Below are positions 55,509 to 63,483 of a stretch of DNA of 64,000 nt, in pieces (the first letter of the stretch is position 1; each line of letters opens with the position of its first letter). The position numbers and the translations under genes were made by a program. Source of the stretch: Mesorhizobium opportunistum WSM2075 (GTDB lineage: Bacteria > Pseudomonadota > Alphaproteobacteria > Rhizobiales > Rhizobiaceae); assembly GCF_000176035.2 (NCBI RefSeq), contig NC_015675.1, forward strand, positions 4,158,001-4,222,000, given 5' to 3'. The notes beneath the pieces were generated by a model. It was given only the letters and a program-made list of their open reading frames with translations, made no database searches and was not told where the DNA came from.

Positions 55509-56786
55509 ATGAAAAAACTGACCGTCATGCTTGCCACCGTTGCGGGGCTGGCGATTTCCGCCGGCGGCGCGCTGGCCGATTCGACCCTGAAGATGGTCGA
55601 AGTCATCACCAGCCCGCCGCGCACCGAATTCCTGAAGAAGCAGATCGCCGAGTTCGAAGCAGCCAATCCCGGCGTCAAGGTCGAGCTGATCTCGCTGCCC
55701 TGGGGCCAGGCCTTCGAAAAATTCCTGACCATGGTGCAGGCCGGCGACACGCCCGACGTGGTCGAGATGCCGGAACGCTGGATGGGCCTCTATGCAAACA
55801 ATGCCCAGCTCGAGGATCTCGGCCCCTACATGGCCAAATGGGACGACGCCAAGACGCTGGGCGACCGCGCCAAGCAGTTCGGCTCGACCGTCAACAACAC
55901 CCAGTTCATGATCCCCTACGGCTACTATGTGAACGCGCTGTTCTGGAACAAGAAGCTGTTCAAGGAGGCAGGTCTGGACGGCCCGCCGGCGACGCTCGAC
56001 GAATTCGTCGCCGACTCCAAGAAGATTTCGGCCATTCCGGGCAAATACGGCTACTGCCTGCGCGGCGGGCCGGGCGCTTTCAACGGCATGCACATGTTCA
56101 TGAACATCGCTCAGGGCAAGGGCGGCTACTTCAACGAGGACGGCACCTCGACCATCAACGAAGAGGGATCGGTCAAGGGCCTGCAGATGCTGGCTGACAT
56201 GTACAAGGACGGCCTGGCGCCGAAAGACGCGGTGAGCTGGGGCTTCAACGAAACCGTCACCGGCTTCTATTCCGGCACCTGCGCCATGCTCAACCAGGAC
56301 CCCGACGCGCTGCTCGGCATCGCCGACAAGATGAGCGCCGACGATTTCGCGGTGGCGCCGCTTCCCGTCGGGCCGAGTGGCAAATCGTATCCGACGCTTG
56401 GCTATGCCGGCTGGGCGATGTTCGCCAATTCCCAGCACAAGGACGATGCCTGGAAGCTGATGTCGACGCTGCTGTCGCCGAAGGACAATCTGGAATGGGC
56501 CAAGGAAGTCGGTGTCGTCCCGATCCACAACGGCGCCGACCAGGATCCCCATTTCAAGACCGAGCAGTTCAAGGGCTGGTTTACCGAGCTCAGCGACAGC
56601 TCCAAATATGAGATGGTGACGCCGCCGACGCATCTGGAGAACCTCGGCAACTTCGTCGACCAGGTGGCGATCAAGAACTTCCAGGAAGTGCTGCTCGGCC
56701 AGAAGACCGCCAAGGACGTCGCCGACCAGTGGGCTGCCTTCCTGACCAAGGAACAGCAGGACTGGATGGCGAAGAACAAGAAATAA
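55509..56786 (+). CDS. ABC transporter extracellular solute-binding protein (CUT1 type)
   Basis: A 425-residue periplasmic binding protein with a signal peptide (KKLTVMLATVAGLAISAGGA-LAD). The mature sequence has FEAANPGVKVELISLPWGQ and TPDVVEMPERWMGLYANN, typical of family 1 (CUT1) sugar-binding proteins. It should deliver the solute to the permease pair. The ligand is unknown. The start at 55509 (MKKLTVM) has GGGAG 8 bases upstream; 55494 is an alternative. A palindromic repeat lies in the 203-base gap before the permease gene. Confidence 0.9.
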   Translation: MKKLTVMLATVAGLAISAGGALADSTLKMVEVITSPPRTEFLKKQIAEFEAANPGVKVELISLPWGQAFEKFLTMVQAGDTPDVVEMPERWMGLYANNAQLEDLGPYMAKWDDAKTLGDRAKQFGSTVNNTQFMIPYGYYVNALFWNKKLFKEAGLDGPPATLDEFVADSKKISAIPGKYGYCLRGGPGAFNGMHMFMNIAQGKGGYFNEDGTSTINEEGSVKGLQMLADMYKDGLAPKDAVSWGFNETVTGFYSGTCAMLNQDPDALLGIADKMSADDFAVAPLPVGPSGKSYPTLGYAGWAMFANSQHKDDAWKLMSTLLSPKDNLEWAKEVGVVPIHNGADQDPHFKTEQFKGWFTELSDSSKYEMVTPPTHLENLGNFVDQVAIKNFQEVLLGQKTAKDVADQWAAFLTKEQQDWMAKNKK

Positions 56787-56797
56787 GCGCGTTCTTT

Positions 56798-56951
56798 CCT
56801 TCTCCCGTTCACGGAGAGAAGGTGTCACGAAGTGACGGATGAGGGGCGGCGGTAGTTTTGCCTACTTTGCGCTGCCCCTCATCTGCCTGCCCATCCTTCG
56901 CAGCCGCTGCGCTGCAGCTTCGGAGGGTGAACCGGCACTTCTCCCCGCTCA
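56798..56951. repeat. RIME-like palindromic intergenic repeat
   Basis: This non-coding stretch between the binding protein and permease genes has nested inverted repeats: CCTTCTCCCG..CGGAGAGAAGG (56798-56822), GTCACGAAGTGAC (56824-56836), and GGATGAGGGGC against GCCCCTCATC (56837-56847 / 56874-56883). It resembles the element at 60231-60376 and rhizobial intergenic mosaic elements. It interrupts an otherwise tight transporter operon and may affect mRNA stability between the two genes. Confidence 0.7.
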
Positions 56952-56989
56952 TTGTCCATCCGCTGCTCCAGGGAGCCGATCCTCACCCA

Positions 56990-57913
56990 ATGACCTATGC
57001 CGTGTCCGAAATACGATCCGTCGGCAAGCCTCGAAAGAAGCGGCTGTCGCATGCCGCTATCGAGCCCTGGCTCTATCTCAGTCCGGCGATCATCCTGCTG
57101 GTCGTGGTGCTTTTGGTGCCGCTGGTCATCGGCATCAGCTATTCGTTCCGTAAATTCTCCGCCTTCAAGTCGGAATATGTCGGCCTCGGCCAGTACCAGG
57201 CGATGCTCTCGGACCAGGTGCTGGGGCAGGCGCTGGTCAACACGCTGTGGTGGACGGTCGCCAGCCTGTTCTTCCAGTTCTTCCTCGGCCTTGGCCTGGC
57301 GTTGCTGCTCGACAAGCCGTTTCGGGGCCGCAAGGCGGTGCAGGCGCTGGTCTTCCTGCCCTGGGCGGTGCCGTCCTTCCTCTCCGGCCTGACCTGGGCC
57401 TGGCTGTTCAACCCGATCATCGGTCCGCTGCCGCACTGGCTGTTCGCCTTGGGGCTAAAGGCCGAGCCGACCAACGTGCTGTCCGATCCCTCGACCGCGA
57501 TGTGGGGGCCGATCGTCGCCAATATCTGGTTCGGCATCCCGTTCTTCGCCATTACCTTGCTGGCGGCGCTGAAATCGATCCCGTCGGAACTGCATGAGGC
57601 GGCGGCAATCGACGGCGCCTCGCCCTGGCAGCGCTTCACCAAGGTGACATTGCCGTTCCTGGCGCCGACCATTGCCATCACCGTGATGTTGCGCACCATC
57701 TGGATCGCCACCTTCGCCGACCTGATCTTCGTCATGACCGAGGGCGGGCCGGCCGGCTCGACCAACACGGTGCCGGTCTACATCTATGTCAGCGCCTTCA
57801 AGTCGCTGGACAAGGGCTATGCCTCGGCGGTGGCCGTGCTGCTGCTCGTGCTATTGATTGCCTATGCGATCGCGCTGATCGCCATCCGCCGCTCCCTGGT
57901 GAGGCACGTCTGA
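56990..57913 (+). CDS. ABC transporter permease (MalF/UgpA type)
   Basis: A 307-residue inner-membrane permease with six hydrophobic segments (first at about residues 25-50: WLYLSPAIILLVVVLLVPLV). The EAA loop is ELHEAAAIDGASPWQRFTKV, which contacts the ATPase. The start at 56990 (MTYAVSEIR) is preferred to avoid the repeat in the gap upstream, though its ribosome binding site is distant. The stop overlaps the ATG of the second permease (TGATG). Confidence 0.92.
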   Translation: MTYAVSEIRSVGKPRKKRLSHAAIEPWLYLSPAIILLVVVLLVPLVIGISYSFRKFSAFKSEYVGLGQYQAMLSDQVLGQALVNTLWWTVASLFFQFFLGLGLALLLDKPFRGRKAVQALVFLPWAVPSFLSGLTWAWLFNPIIGPLPHWLFALGLKAEPTNVLSDPSTAMWGPIVANIWFGIPFFAITLLAALKSIPSELHEAAAIDGASPWQRFTKVTLPFLAPTIAITVMLRTIWIATFADLIFVMTEGGPAGSTNTVPVYIYVSAFKSLDKGYASAVAVLLLVLLIAYAIALIAIRRSLVRHV

Positions 57914-58761
57914 TGATCGCCGGACGCTCAGCCTCGCAGCGCTTCTTCGGTGGCATCGGCCTCTACGCCGCCATCGCCGCCTACGTGATCTTCGCCCTGT
58001 TCCCGATCTACTGGACGCTGAAGATATCGGTCACGCCGGAGCGGCTCCTCTATTCCGAAGGAATCACCTTCTGGCCTTCGCAAATGACGTTGCAGAATTT
58101 CGTCACCGTGCTCGAGGCCACCGATTTCCCGCGCTATTTCCTCAACAGCGTCATCGTCTCGGTATCGACGGCAGCCCTGGTGACGGTCATCGCGACGCTC
58201 GCCGGCTATGCCATGTCGCGCTTCACCTTTCGCGGCAAGGCGGCACTGGCGCTGATGCTGCTTCTGACCCAGACCTTTCCGCTGGTGATGGTCATTCCGC
58301 CGATCTACCGCGTCATGGGGCAGATCGGCCTGATCAACAGCCTGACCGGGCTGATCATCATCTACACCGCCTTCAACACCGCCTTTGCCACCTTCCTGAT
58401 GCAGTCGTTCTTCGACGGCATCCCCAAGGATTTGGAGGAAGCGGCGATGATCGACGGCTGCACCCGTGCGCAGGCGATGCGCAAGGTGATCGTGCCGCTG
58501 ACGCTGCCCGGCATGGGTGCGACGCTGGGCTTCGTCTTCACCGCCGCCTGGAGCGAGCTTTTGTTCGCCTTGATGCTGATCTCCAGTGACGACCAGAAGA
58601 CCTTCGCTGTCGGCCTGCTGACCTTCATCGGCAAGTTCGCCGTCGACTGGGGGCAGATGATGGCGGCGTCGATCCTGGCGCTGATCCCGGTCTGCATCTT
58701 CTTCGCCTTCCTGCAACGCTATCTCGTCACCGGTCTGACCGCCGGTGCCGTCAAAGGATAG
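57913..58761 (+). CDS. ABC transporter permease (MalG/UgpE type)
   Basis: A 282-residue inner-membrane permease with six hydrophobic segments. The EAA loop is [20 protein letters not shown]. It forms the heteromeric channel with the preceding permease. The ATG overlaps the preceding stop, and the ATPase gene starts 4 bases after its end, so expression is tightly coupled. Confidence 0.92.
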   Translation: MIAGRSASQRFFGGIGLYAAIAAYVIFALFPIYWTLKISVTPERLLYSEGITFWPSQMTLQNFVTVLEATDFPRYFLNSVIVSVSTAALVTVIATLAGYAMSRFTFRGKAALALMLLLTQTFPLVMVIPPIYRVMGQIGLINSLTGLIIIYTAFNTAFATFLMQSFFDGIPKDLEEAAMIDGCTRAQAMRKVIVPLTLPGMGATLGFVFTAAWSELLFALMLISSDDQKTFAVGLLTFIGKFAVDWGQMMAASILALIPVCIFFAFLQRYLVTGLTAGAVKG

Positions 58762-58765
58762 ATCG

Positions 58766-59833
58766 ATGGCCTCTGTCACACTCGAAAAAGTCCGCAAGGA
58801 TTATGGCGCTGTCCGCGTCCTGCATGCGGTCGATCTTGAAATCGCCGATGGCGAGTTCGTCGTGCTGGTTGGCCCGTCCGGCTGCGGCAAGTCGACTTTG
58901 CTGCGCATGATCGCCGGGCTGGAGGAGGCTTCCGGCGGCGAGATCCGCATCGGCGAGCGGCTGGTCAACGATGTGGCGCCCAAGGACCGCGACATCGCCA
59001 TGGTGTTCCAGTCCTATGCGCTCTATCCGCATATGGACGTGTCGAAGAACATGGGCTTCAGCCTGATGCTGCGCAAAGCCGAGAAGCCGGCGATCGATGC
59101 GCGGGTGGATGGAGCGGCCAAACGGCTGGGCCTGGACACCTTCTTGCAGCGCCTGCCGCGGCAACTGTCCGGCGGCCAGCGCCAGCGCGTCGCCATGGGC
59201 CGCGCCATTGTACGCGACCCCAAGGTCTTCCTGTTCGACGAGCCGCTGTCGAACCTAGACGCCAAGCTACGCGTCCATATGCGGGCCGAGATCAAGGCAC
59301 TGCACCAGCAGTTGAAGACGACCTCGGTCTACGTCACCCACGACCAGATCGAGGCCATGACCATGGCCGACCGCATCGTCGTGATGCATGACGGGCTGAT
59401 CCAGCAGGTCGGCGCGCCGCTCGATCTCTACGATCGCCCGGCCAACATGTTCGTTGCGGGCTTCATCGGCTCGCCCGGCATGAATTTCTTGCCGGCGACG
59501 GTCCGCAAGGGCGGGAAGTCGGACGCCGTGCTAGCCGACGGCCAGGCACTGCGACTGCCGGACGGACTGCCGCTCGATGACGGCGTCGCCGTCACTGTGG
59601 GTCTGCGGCCCGAGCACATCAGGCTGGACGACGACGGTGCGCTGCAAGGCGAGGTGGGGGTGGTGGAACCGCTCGGCCTGTCGACGCAATTCTACGTCAA
59701 GCTGGCCAACCAGCAGCTTTGCGTCTTTGCCATGGGCCGTGCCGGCGTCAAGCCCGGCGACACCGTGCGGCTGGCGGCCGATCCGGCGGCGCTGCATCTG
59801 TTCGACCCGAAAAGCGGCGACCGCGTAGGTTGA
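58766..59833 (+). CDS. ABC transporter ATP-binding protein (UgpC/MalK type)
   Basis: A 355-residue CUT1-type ATPase. Walker A is GPSGCGKST, the signature motif is [14 protein letters not shown], Walker B is [12 protein letters not shown], and the switch is [12 protein letters not shown]-terminal TOBE/regulatory domain begins near residue 240. It powers import by the permease pair. The start at 58766 ([13 protein letters not shown]) follows AAGGATAG. It ends the cassette; rpmG lies on the opposite strand beyond. Confidence 0.94.
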   Translation: MASVTLEKVRKDYGAVRVLHAVDLEIADGEFVVLVGPSGCGKSTLLRMIAGLEEASGGEIRIGERLVNDVAPKDRDIAMVFQSYALYPHMDVSKNMGFSLMLRKAEKPAIDARVDGAAKRLGLDTFLQRLPRQLSGGQRQRVAMGRAIVRDPKVFLFDEPLSNLDAKLRVHMRAEIKALHQQLKTTSVYVTHDQIEAMTMADRIVVMHDGLIQQVGAPLDLYDRPANMFVAGFIGSPGMNFLPATVRKGGKSDAVLADGQALRLPDGLPLDDGVAVTVGLRPEHIRLDDDGALQGEVGVVEPLGLSTQFYVKLANQQLCVFAMGRAGVKPGDTVRLAADPAALHLFDPKSGDRVG

Positions 59834-59883
59834 AGCAATCGGCCGGGGCTGGGGTACTTCGGTCTGCTGCCCCTGCCTTGCAA

Positions 59884-59908
59884 ACAAAAAAGCCGCCCAT
59901 CGGGCGGC
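59884..59908 (-). terminator. Rho-independent terminator of rpmG
   Basis: On the reverse strand GCCGCCC (59902-59908) pairs with GGGCGGC (59892-59898) over a 3-nt loop, followed by TTTTTTG. It lies 28 bases past the rpmG stop. Confidence 0.85.
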
Positions 59909-59936
59909 GTTCCTGTTTGCAAAGGGAAAACCCAGA

Positions 59937-60104
59937 TTACTTGATCTTGGTTTCCTTGAATTCGACGTGCTTCTTGGCGACCGGGTCGTACTTGCGGAAC
60001 GACAGCTTGTCGGTCTTGGTGCGGCTGTTCTTGCTGGTCACGTAGAAGAAACCGGTGTCGGCGGTCGACAGAAGCTTGATCTTGATGTTTGCGGCTTTGG
60101 CCAT
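59937..60104 (-). CDS. rpmG: 50S ribosomal protein L33
   Basis: A 55-residue ribosomal protein. The translation begins [20 protein letters not shown] and continues through [18 protein letters not shown] to the C-terminal [12 protein letters not shown]. Length and sequence match alphaproteobacterial L33 (non-zinc type, without the Cys pairs). It ends in a clear terminator. Confidence 0.95.
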   Translation of the reverse strand: MAKAANIKIKLLSTADTGFFYVTSKNSRTKTDKLSFRKYDPVAKKHVEFKETKIK

Positions 60105-60230
60105 GATATCAGTCCGTTATGTTCGTGGGGTTTTGGCCGCTGGAGCACGGGAAAACACCCGGACGCGGGAAACTTGGCGCGACACATAAAGAACGTGCCC
60201 GGAAAGTCAAGCCCGGCGATACCCTCTCTT

Positions 60231-60376
60231 CCTTCTCCCCCTGTGGGAGAAGGTGGATCGGCGCGCAGCGCCGAGACGGTTGAGGGGTGGGTAACGGGGT
60301 GCCGTCGGCGCCAAGCTGGAACACCCCTCATCCGACCTCGCTTCGCGAGGCCACCTTCTCCCACAAGGGGAGAAGG
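60231..60376. repeat. RIME-like fold-back repeat
   Basis: A 146-bp element between rpmG and the NIF3/CutA-like gene. Its ends are 26-base inverted repeats (60231-60256 and 60351-60376) that match at 25 of 26 positions when reverse complemented; the left arm begins CCTTCTCCCC. Inner arms TTGAGGGGTG and CACCCCTCAT are also inverted. It has no coding function and belongs to the same class as 56798-56951. Elements of this kind are called RIME in rhizobia and are multicopy. Confidence 0.8.
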
Positions 60377-60386
60377 GAAGGCCGCT

Positions 60387-60842
60387 TTATGCTTCTTCCT
60401 TAACCGCCGCAACCTTCTTCCAGTCTCCGGTCGTGTTCCACCAGCGATTCGGGTTGGCGCGGTCGTCCAGCCCCTTGGACCTGCTGGCAAGGATCGGCTG
60501 GATGCGGATCACCGGCTCCTGATAGGAGTGCGCCTGGAAAATCGCTTCGACGACGCGGGCAGCCAGCGCCTGGTCGTCGGGCAGTTCGAATGAAACCTCG
60601 ACCGTGCCTGGGCGGCGGCGCAGTTCTGTTTCGGCGCCGGCCGCTGCCCCGTCAAGCGGCCTGTAGCGCTCGATGCCGTGCGCGGACTGATAGGCGTTGC
60701 GGTCGTACTTGCCCATGGCCAGCGGGGCGAGCGCCACCACCGCGTCCATGATGCGGTCGACATCGGCGGCCGGAGCCTGGAAGCTCACAAGCAGCAGAAG
60801 CGTCATGCGCAGGGATGTGGTTTCAAAGCCGCTGTCGATCAT
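60387..60842 (-). CDS. Stand-alone NIF3/YqfO CutA-like domain protein
   Basis: A 151-residue protein whose core resembles the CutA-like insert of NIF3/YqfO proteins: FQAPAADVDRIMDAVVALAP, the stretch YDRNAYQSAHGIERYRPLDG, and FQAHSYQEPVIRIQP, which matches the HPYEEP-type motif. The two metal-binding NIF3 domains are absent. Function is not known; the fold suggests binding of a nucleotide or metal. The ATG at 60842 has GAGGA 7 bases upstream; 60806 is an alternative. The RIME-like repeat lies 10 bases past its end. Confidence 0.65.
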   Translation of the reverse strand: MIDSGFETTSLRMTLLLLVSFQAPAADVDRIMDAVVALAPLAMGKYDRNAYQSAHGIERYRPLDGAAAGAETELRRRPGTVEVSFELPDDQALAARVVEAIFQAHSYQEPVIRIQPILASRSKGLDDRANPNRWWNTTGDWKKVAAVKEEA

Positions 60843-60957
60843 GGGAGTGTCCTCAACTTCGGATGTTTTGGGGACACTCTTTTAACCGGGTGCTCCTGAC
60901 AAGGTTCTGTCAGCATCGTGCCTCCGGGGCGGACAAGGGGTTCCGGCCGGTGCGAGG

Positions 60958-62136
60958 CTACAGGAGGATCTTGCGGATCAGCCTGAAGCAGACCAGGGCG
61001 ATGTAGGCGCCGAAGAACAGGCCGAGCGACCAACCGAAGCCGGACGGGCCGAATGCATCCATGCCGATGCCGATCGCCTGTGGACCGAGCACCATGCCGA
61101 CGCCGTAACAAAGCACGAAGGCGGCGTTGGCGGATGCCAGTTCATGGCCGGAAAGCTGCGAGCCGAGATGGGCAAGGCCGATCGTGTACATGGCCGCGAC
61201 CACACCGCCCCAGACAAACAGAAGGGCGGCCATCAGATGCCAATTCTGCGCAAAGAAAGGCATGAAGACGGTGCCGACGAGGCCGACGGTGGCGCAGGCG
61301 AGCAGCAGATAGCGGCGGTCGCTGACGCGGTCGCTGATCATGCCGATCGGGATCTGCAGCAAAACGTTGCCGAGACCGATCATGGTCAGCAGCAGTGCCG
61401 CGTCTGCTTCGGAATAGCCGATGCGGTTGCCGTAGACCGGAAACAGCGCGAAGCCGCCGGTCTCGACGGCGCCGAAGACCAGGACCGCGGCGGTCGCCGA
61501 CGGCACCAGCCAGATATAGCGCAGGAAATTGCTGGTTTCGCCATCGGCTACAATGCTCGGGCTCTCGTTGCGCGCGGCCAGCACCGGTATCGCGGCCAGC
61601 GTCACCAGCGCGATGATGACGCCGAACGGCCTGAAGCCGGAACTGCCGAGATGGGCGAACAACCACGGCCCGGCGGCAAAGCCGAGCGACAGGACGGTGG
61701 CGTATATGCCAAGGACCAGACCGCGCCGGTGCGGCGGCGCCGAGGTGCTGATCCAGAACTCCGACAGGATGAACAGCACCGTCAGCGCGATGTGCAGCAC
61801 GATGCGCAGCGGAAACCACATCCAGAAATCAGGCGCGAAGTGAAAGCCGACGAAGGCCAGCGCGCCGGCGGCGATCATCGCGATCATGGTCCAGGCGACA
61901 CCAAAGCGCATGGCGAGCGGCGTGGCCAGCGGGGCGCCCGCGATCGAAGCCAGGCCGGCGACGGCCGTGTTGAGGCCGATCATCGAAGCCGAATGGCCGC
62001 GCGTTTCCAGGATGACGCTGAGCAACGGCATGCCGAGGCCGATGGCGATGCCGACGACGCTGATCGACGAGATCGCCGCCACCATCGGCAGCCAATGTAC
62101 GCGTTCGTCGCCCTGTTGTTGGGTATCGACCGTCAT
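60958..62136 (-). CDS. MFS transporter
   Basis: A 392-residue inner-membrane transporter with about twelve hydrophobic segments. The MFS loop after helix 2 is weak but the halves are clear (AFVGFHFAPDFWMWFPLRI, HRRGLVLGIYATVLSLGFA, GMISDRVSDRRYLLLAC). Members of this chromosomal neighbourhood in rhizobia are usually unannotated efflux-type carriers. The substrate is unknown. The ATG at 62136 is the natural start, downstream of the NUDIX gene on the same strand. Confidence 0.88.
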   Translation of the reverse strand: MTVDTQQQGDERVHWLPMVAAISSISVVGIAIGLGMPLLSVILETRGHSASMIGLNTAVAGLASIAGAPLATPLAMRFGVAWTMIAMIAAGALAFVGFHFAPDFWMWFPLRIVLHIALTVLFILSEFWISTSAPPHRRGLVLGIYATVLSLGFAAGPWLFAHLGSSGFRPFGVIIALVTLAAIPVLAARNESPSIVADGETSNFLRYIWLVPSATAAVLVFGAVETGGFALFPVYGNRIGYSEADAALLLTMIGLGNVLLQIPIGMISDRVSDRRYLLLACATVGLVGTVFMPFFAQNWHLMAALLFVWGGVVAAMYTIGLAHLGSQLSGHELASANAAFVLCYGVGMVLGPQAIGIGMDAFGPSGFGWSLGLFFGAYIALVCFRLIRKILL

Positions 62137-62213
62137 GAGATGCTGAATACTCTGTCTTTTTGATCTTAGGCAATTCCGGACGAAAACCGCGTCACGCTTT
62201 TCCTGGAAGTGCT

Positions 62214-62960
62214 CTAGAGAAGTTCGCGGGTGAAGCGGTTGCCGACAAGCCGGTAGAAGGGGACGGAACCGCCCGGACGCAGCAGCGGATCATGGGCGAG
62301 GCGCTTTTCCAGCTCGTCCAGGATCATTCGCGTGATGTCGGGGATGTCGGCTTCCCTTGCCTTGGCAAGCGGCAGCCAGACCAGTTCCTCGAGTTCGTTG
62401 GTCGGGCCGCCGCCAGCCAATTCGACGGCGACATCGTCGCGCCAGGCGCTGAAGAAGCGCGTATCGAAGCGGCGCACCCGGTTGGGCGGGGTGATGGCCC
62501 GCGCGATAAAGCGCAGCATGTCCAGGGAGGGCTGCACGCCATGTTCGGCAAAGCCTTGCCAATCGCGCCTGGCGGTGGCGAAGACGCCTTTACGGCCGAT
62601 CAGCAGCCCGGCTTCCTCATAGGTCTCGCGGATCGCCGACAGGGCGATGGCGCGGGCGCGCGCCGCGCTCGTGCGACCGGGACCGGCAAGCAGCTTTGCT
62701 TCCTGCTCAGCGTGCAACGCGGCGGCGACCGGGATGCGGCTGTCGGCAGGGTCGGTGCGGCCACCGGGAAAAACGAATTTTCCGGGCATGAAGGCATGGC
62801 CGGCGTGGCGGCGGCCCATCAGCACCAGCACCTCATCGCCCTTGCGGTCGAGAAGGATCAGGGTCGCGGCATCGCGCGGACGTATCGGCCGATCGCTATG
62901 GGCGACCATGCTCCGCTCGATCCCATCGACTTGCGCCTTGGTCATACCATCCATGCGCAC
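62214..62960 (-). CDS. NUDIX hydrolase
   Basis: A 248-residue hydrolase for nucleoside diphosphate-linked compounds or CoA. The Nudix box is split by an insertion between PGKFVFPGGRTDPAD and AIRETYEEAGLLIGR, with the metal-binding Glu residues in RETYEEAG. The length is that of the larger NUDIX/CoA-type proteins rather than MutT. The start may be 62960 or 62945. It sits between the DUF983 and MFS genes. Its substrate is not known. Confidence 0.87.
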   Translation of the reverse strand: MRMDGMTKAQVDGIERSMVAHSDRPIRPRDAATLILLDRKGDEVLVLMGRRHAGHAFMPGKFVFPGGRTDPADSRIPVAAALHAEQEAKLLAGPGRTSAARARAIALSAIRETYEEAGLLIGRKGVFATARRDWQGFAEHGVQPSLDMLRFIARAITPPNRVRRFDTRFFSAWRDDVAVELAGGGPTNELEELVWLPLAKAREADIPDITRMILDELEKRLAHDPLLRPGGSVPFYRLVGNRFTRELL

Positions 62961-63027
62961 GACCTAGCGGAAACTTCTTGCATGCGAAAGTGGCCTTGAC
63001 CATTGGCGTATTGCGCCAGCCTGCACC

Positions 63028-63483
63028 TCAGGCCCCGGGATGCGGCTCGATTGCATCCTTTTCGCCACCGAATCCGTGCATATAGAACGCCCATTGCAGT
63101 CCGATGACGGCACCTTTGACAGGCTGCAGCAGCGCAACCGACAAAAGGATGGTCAAGGGCACCCAGATGACGATGTGCTGCCAGGTCGACAAGGTCGACG
63201 TCGCTTCCACACCCATGAAGGCACCGAGAATGATGTGGCCGACAATGACGATGACCAGATAGGCGGGCAGGTCGTCGGCGCGATGGTGGTGGATCTCCTC
63301 GCCGCAGACGCTGCAGGTCTCGACGGTCTTGGTGAAGCCGCGGAACAGCTTGCCTTCGCCGCAATTCGGGCAACGGCCCAGCAGGCCGCGCTTCATCGCC
63401 GTCCACAATGGGCGGGCAACGCGGCCCGAATGATGTTCGCCGCCGAAAACCTGTTCTTGCATCCCTAATTCTTTTGGCATCAT
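63028..63483 (-). CDS. DUF983 domain-containing membrane protein
   Basis: A 151-residue protein with an N-terminal Cys pair region (RCPNCGEGKLFRGF, then ETCSVCGEEIHHHR) likely to bind zinc, followed by two hydrophobic segments (LVIVIVGHIILGAFMGVEA and IVIWVPLTILLSVALLQPV). This matches DUF983, which is common beside rnr and NUDIX genes in alphaproteobacteria. Function is unknown. It starts with ATG at 63483, overlapping the end of rnr by 4 bases. Confidence 0.9.
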   Translation of the reverse strand: MMPKELGMQEQVFGGEHHSGRVARPLWTAMKRGLLGRCPNCGEGKLFRGFTKTVETCSVCGEEIHHHRADDLPAYLVIVIVGHIILGAFMGVEATSTLSTWQHIVIWVPLTILLSVALLQPVKGAVIGLQWAFYMHGFGGEKDAIEPHPGA

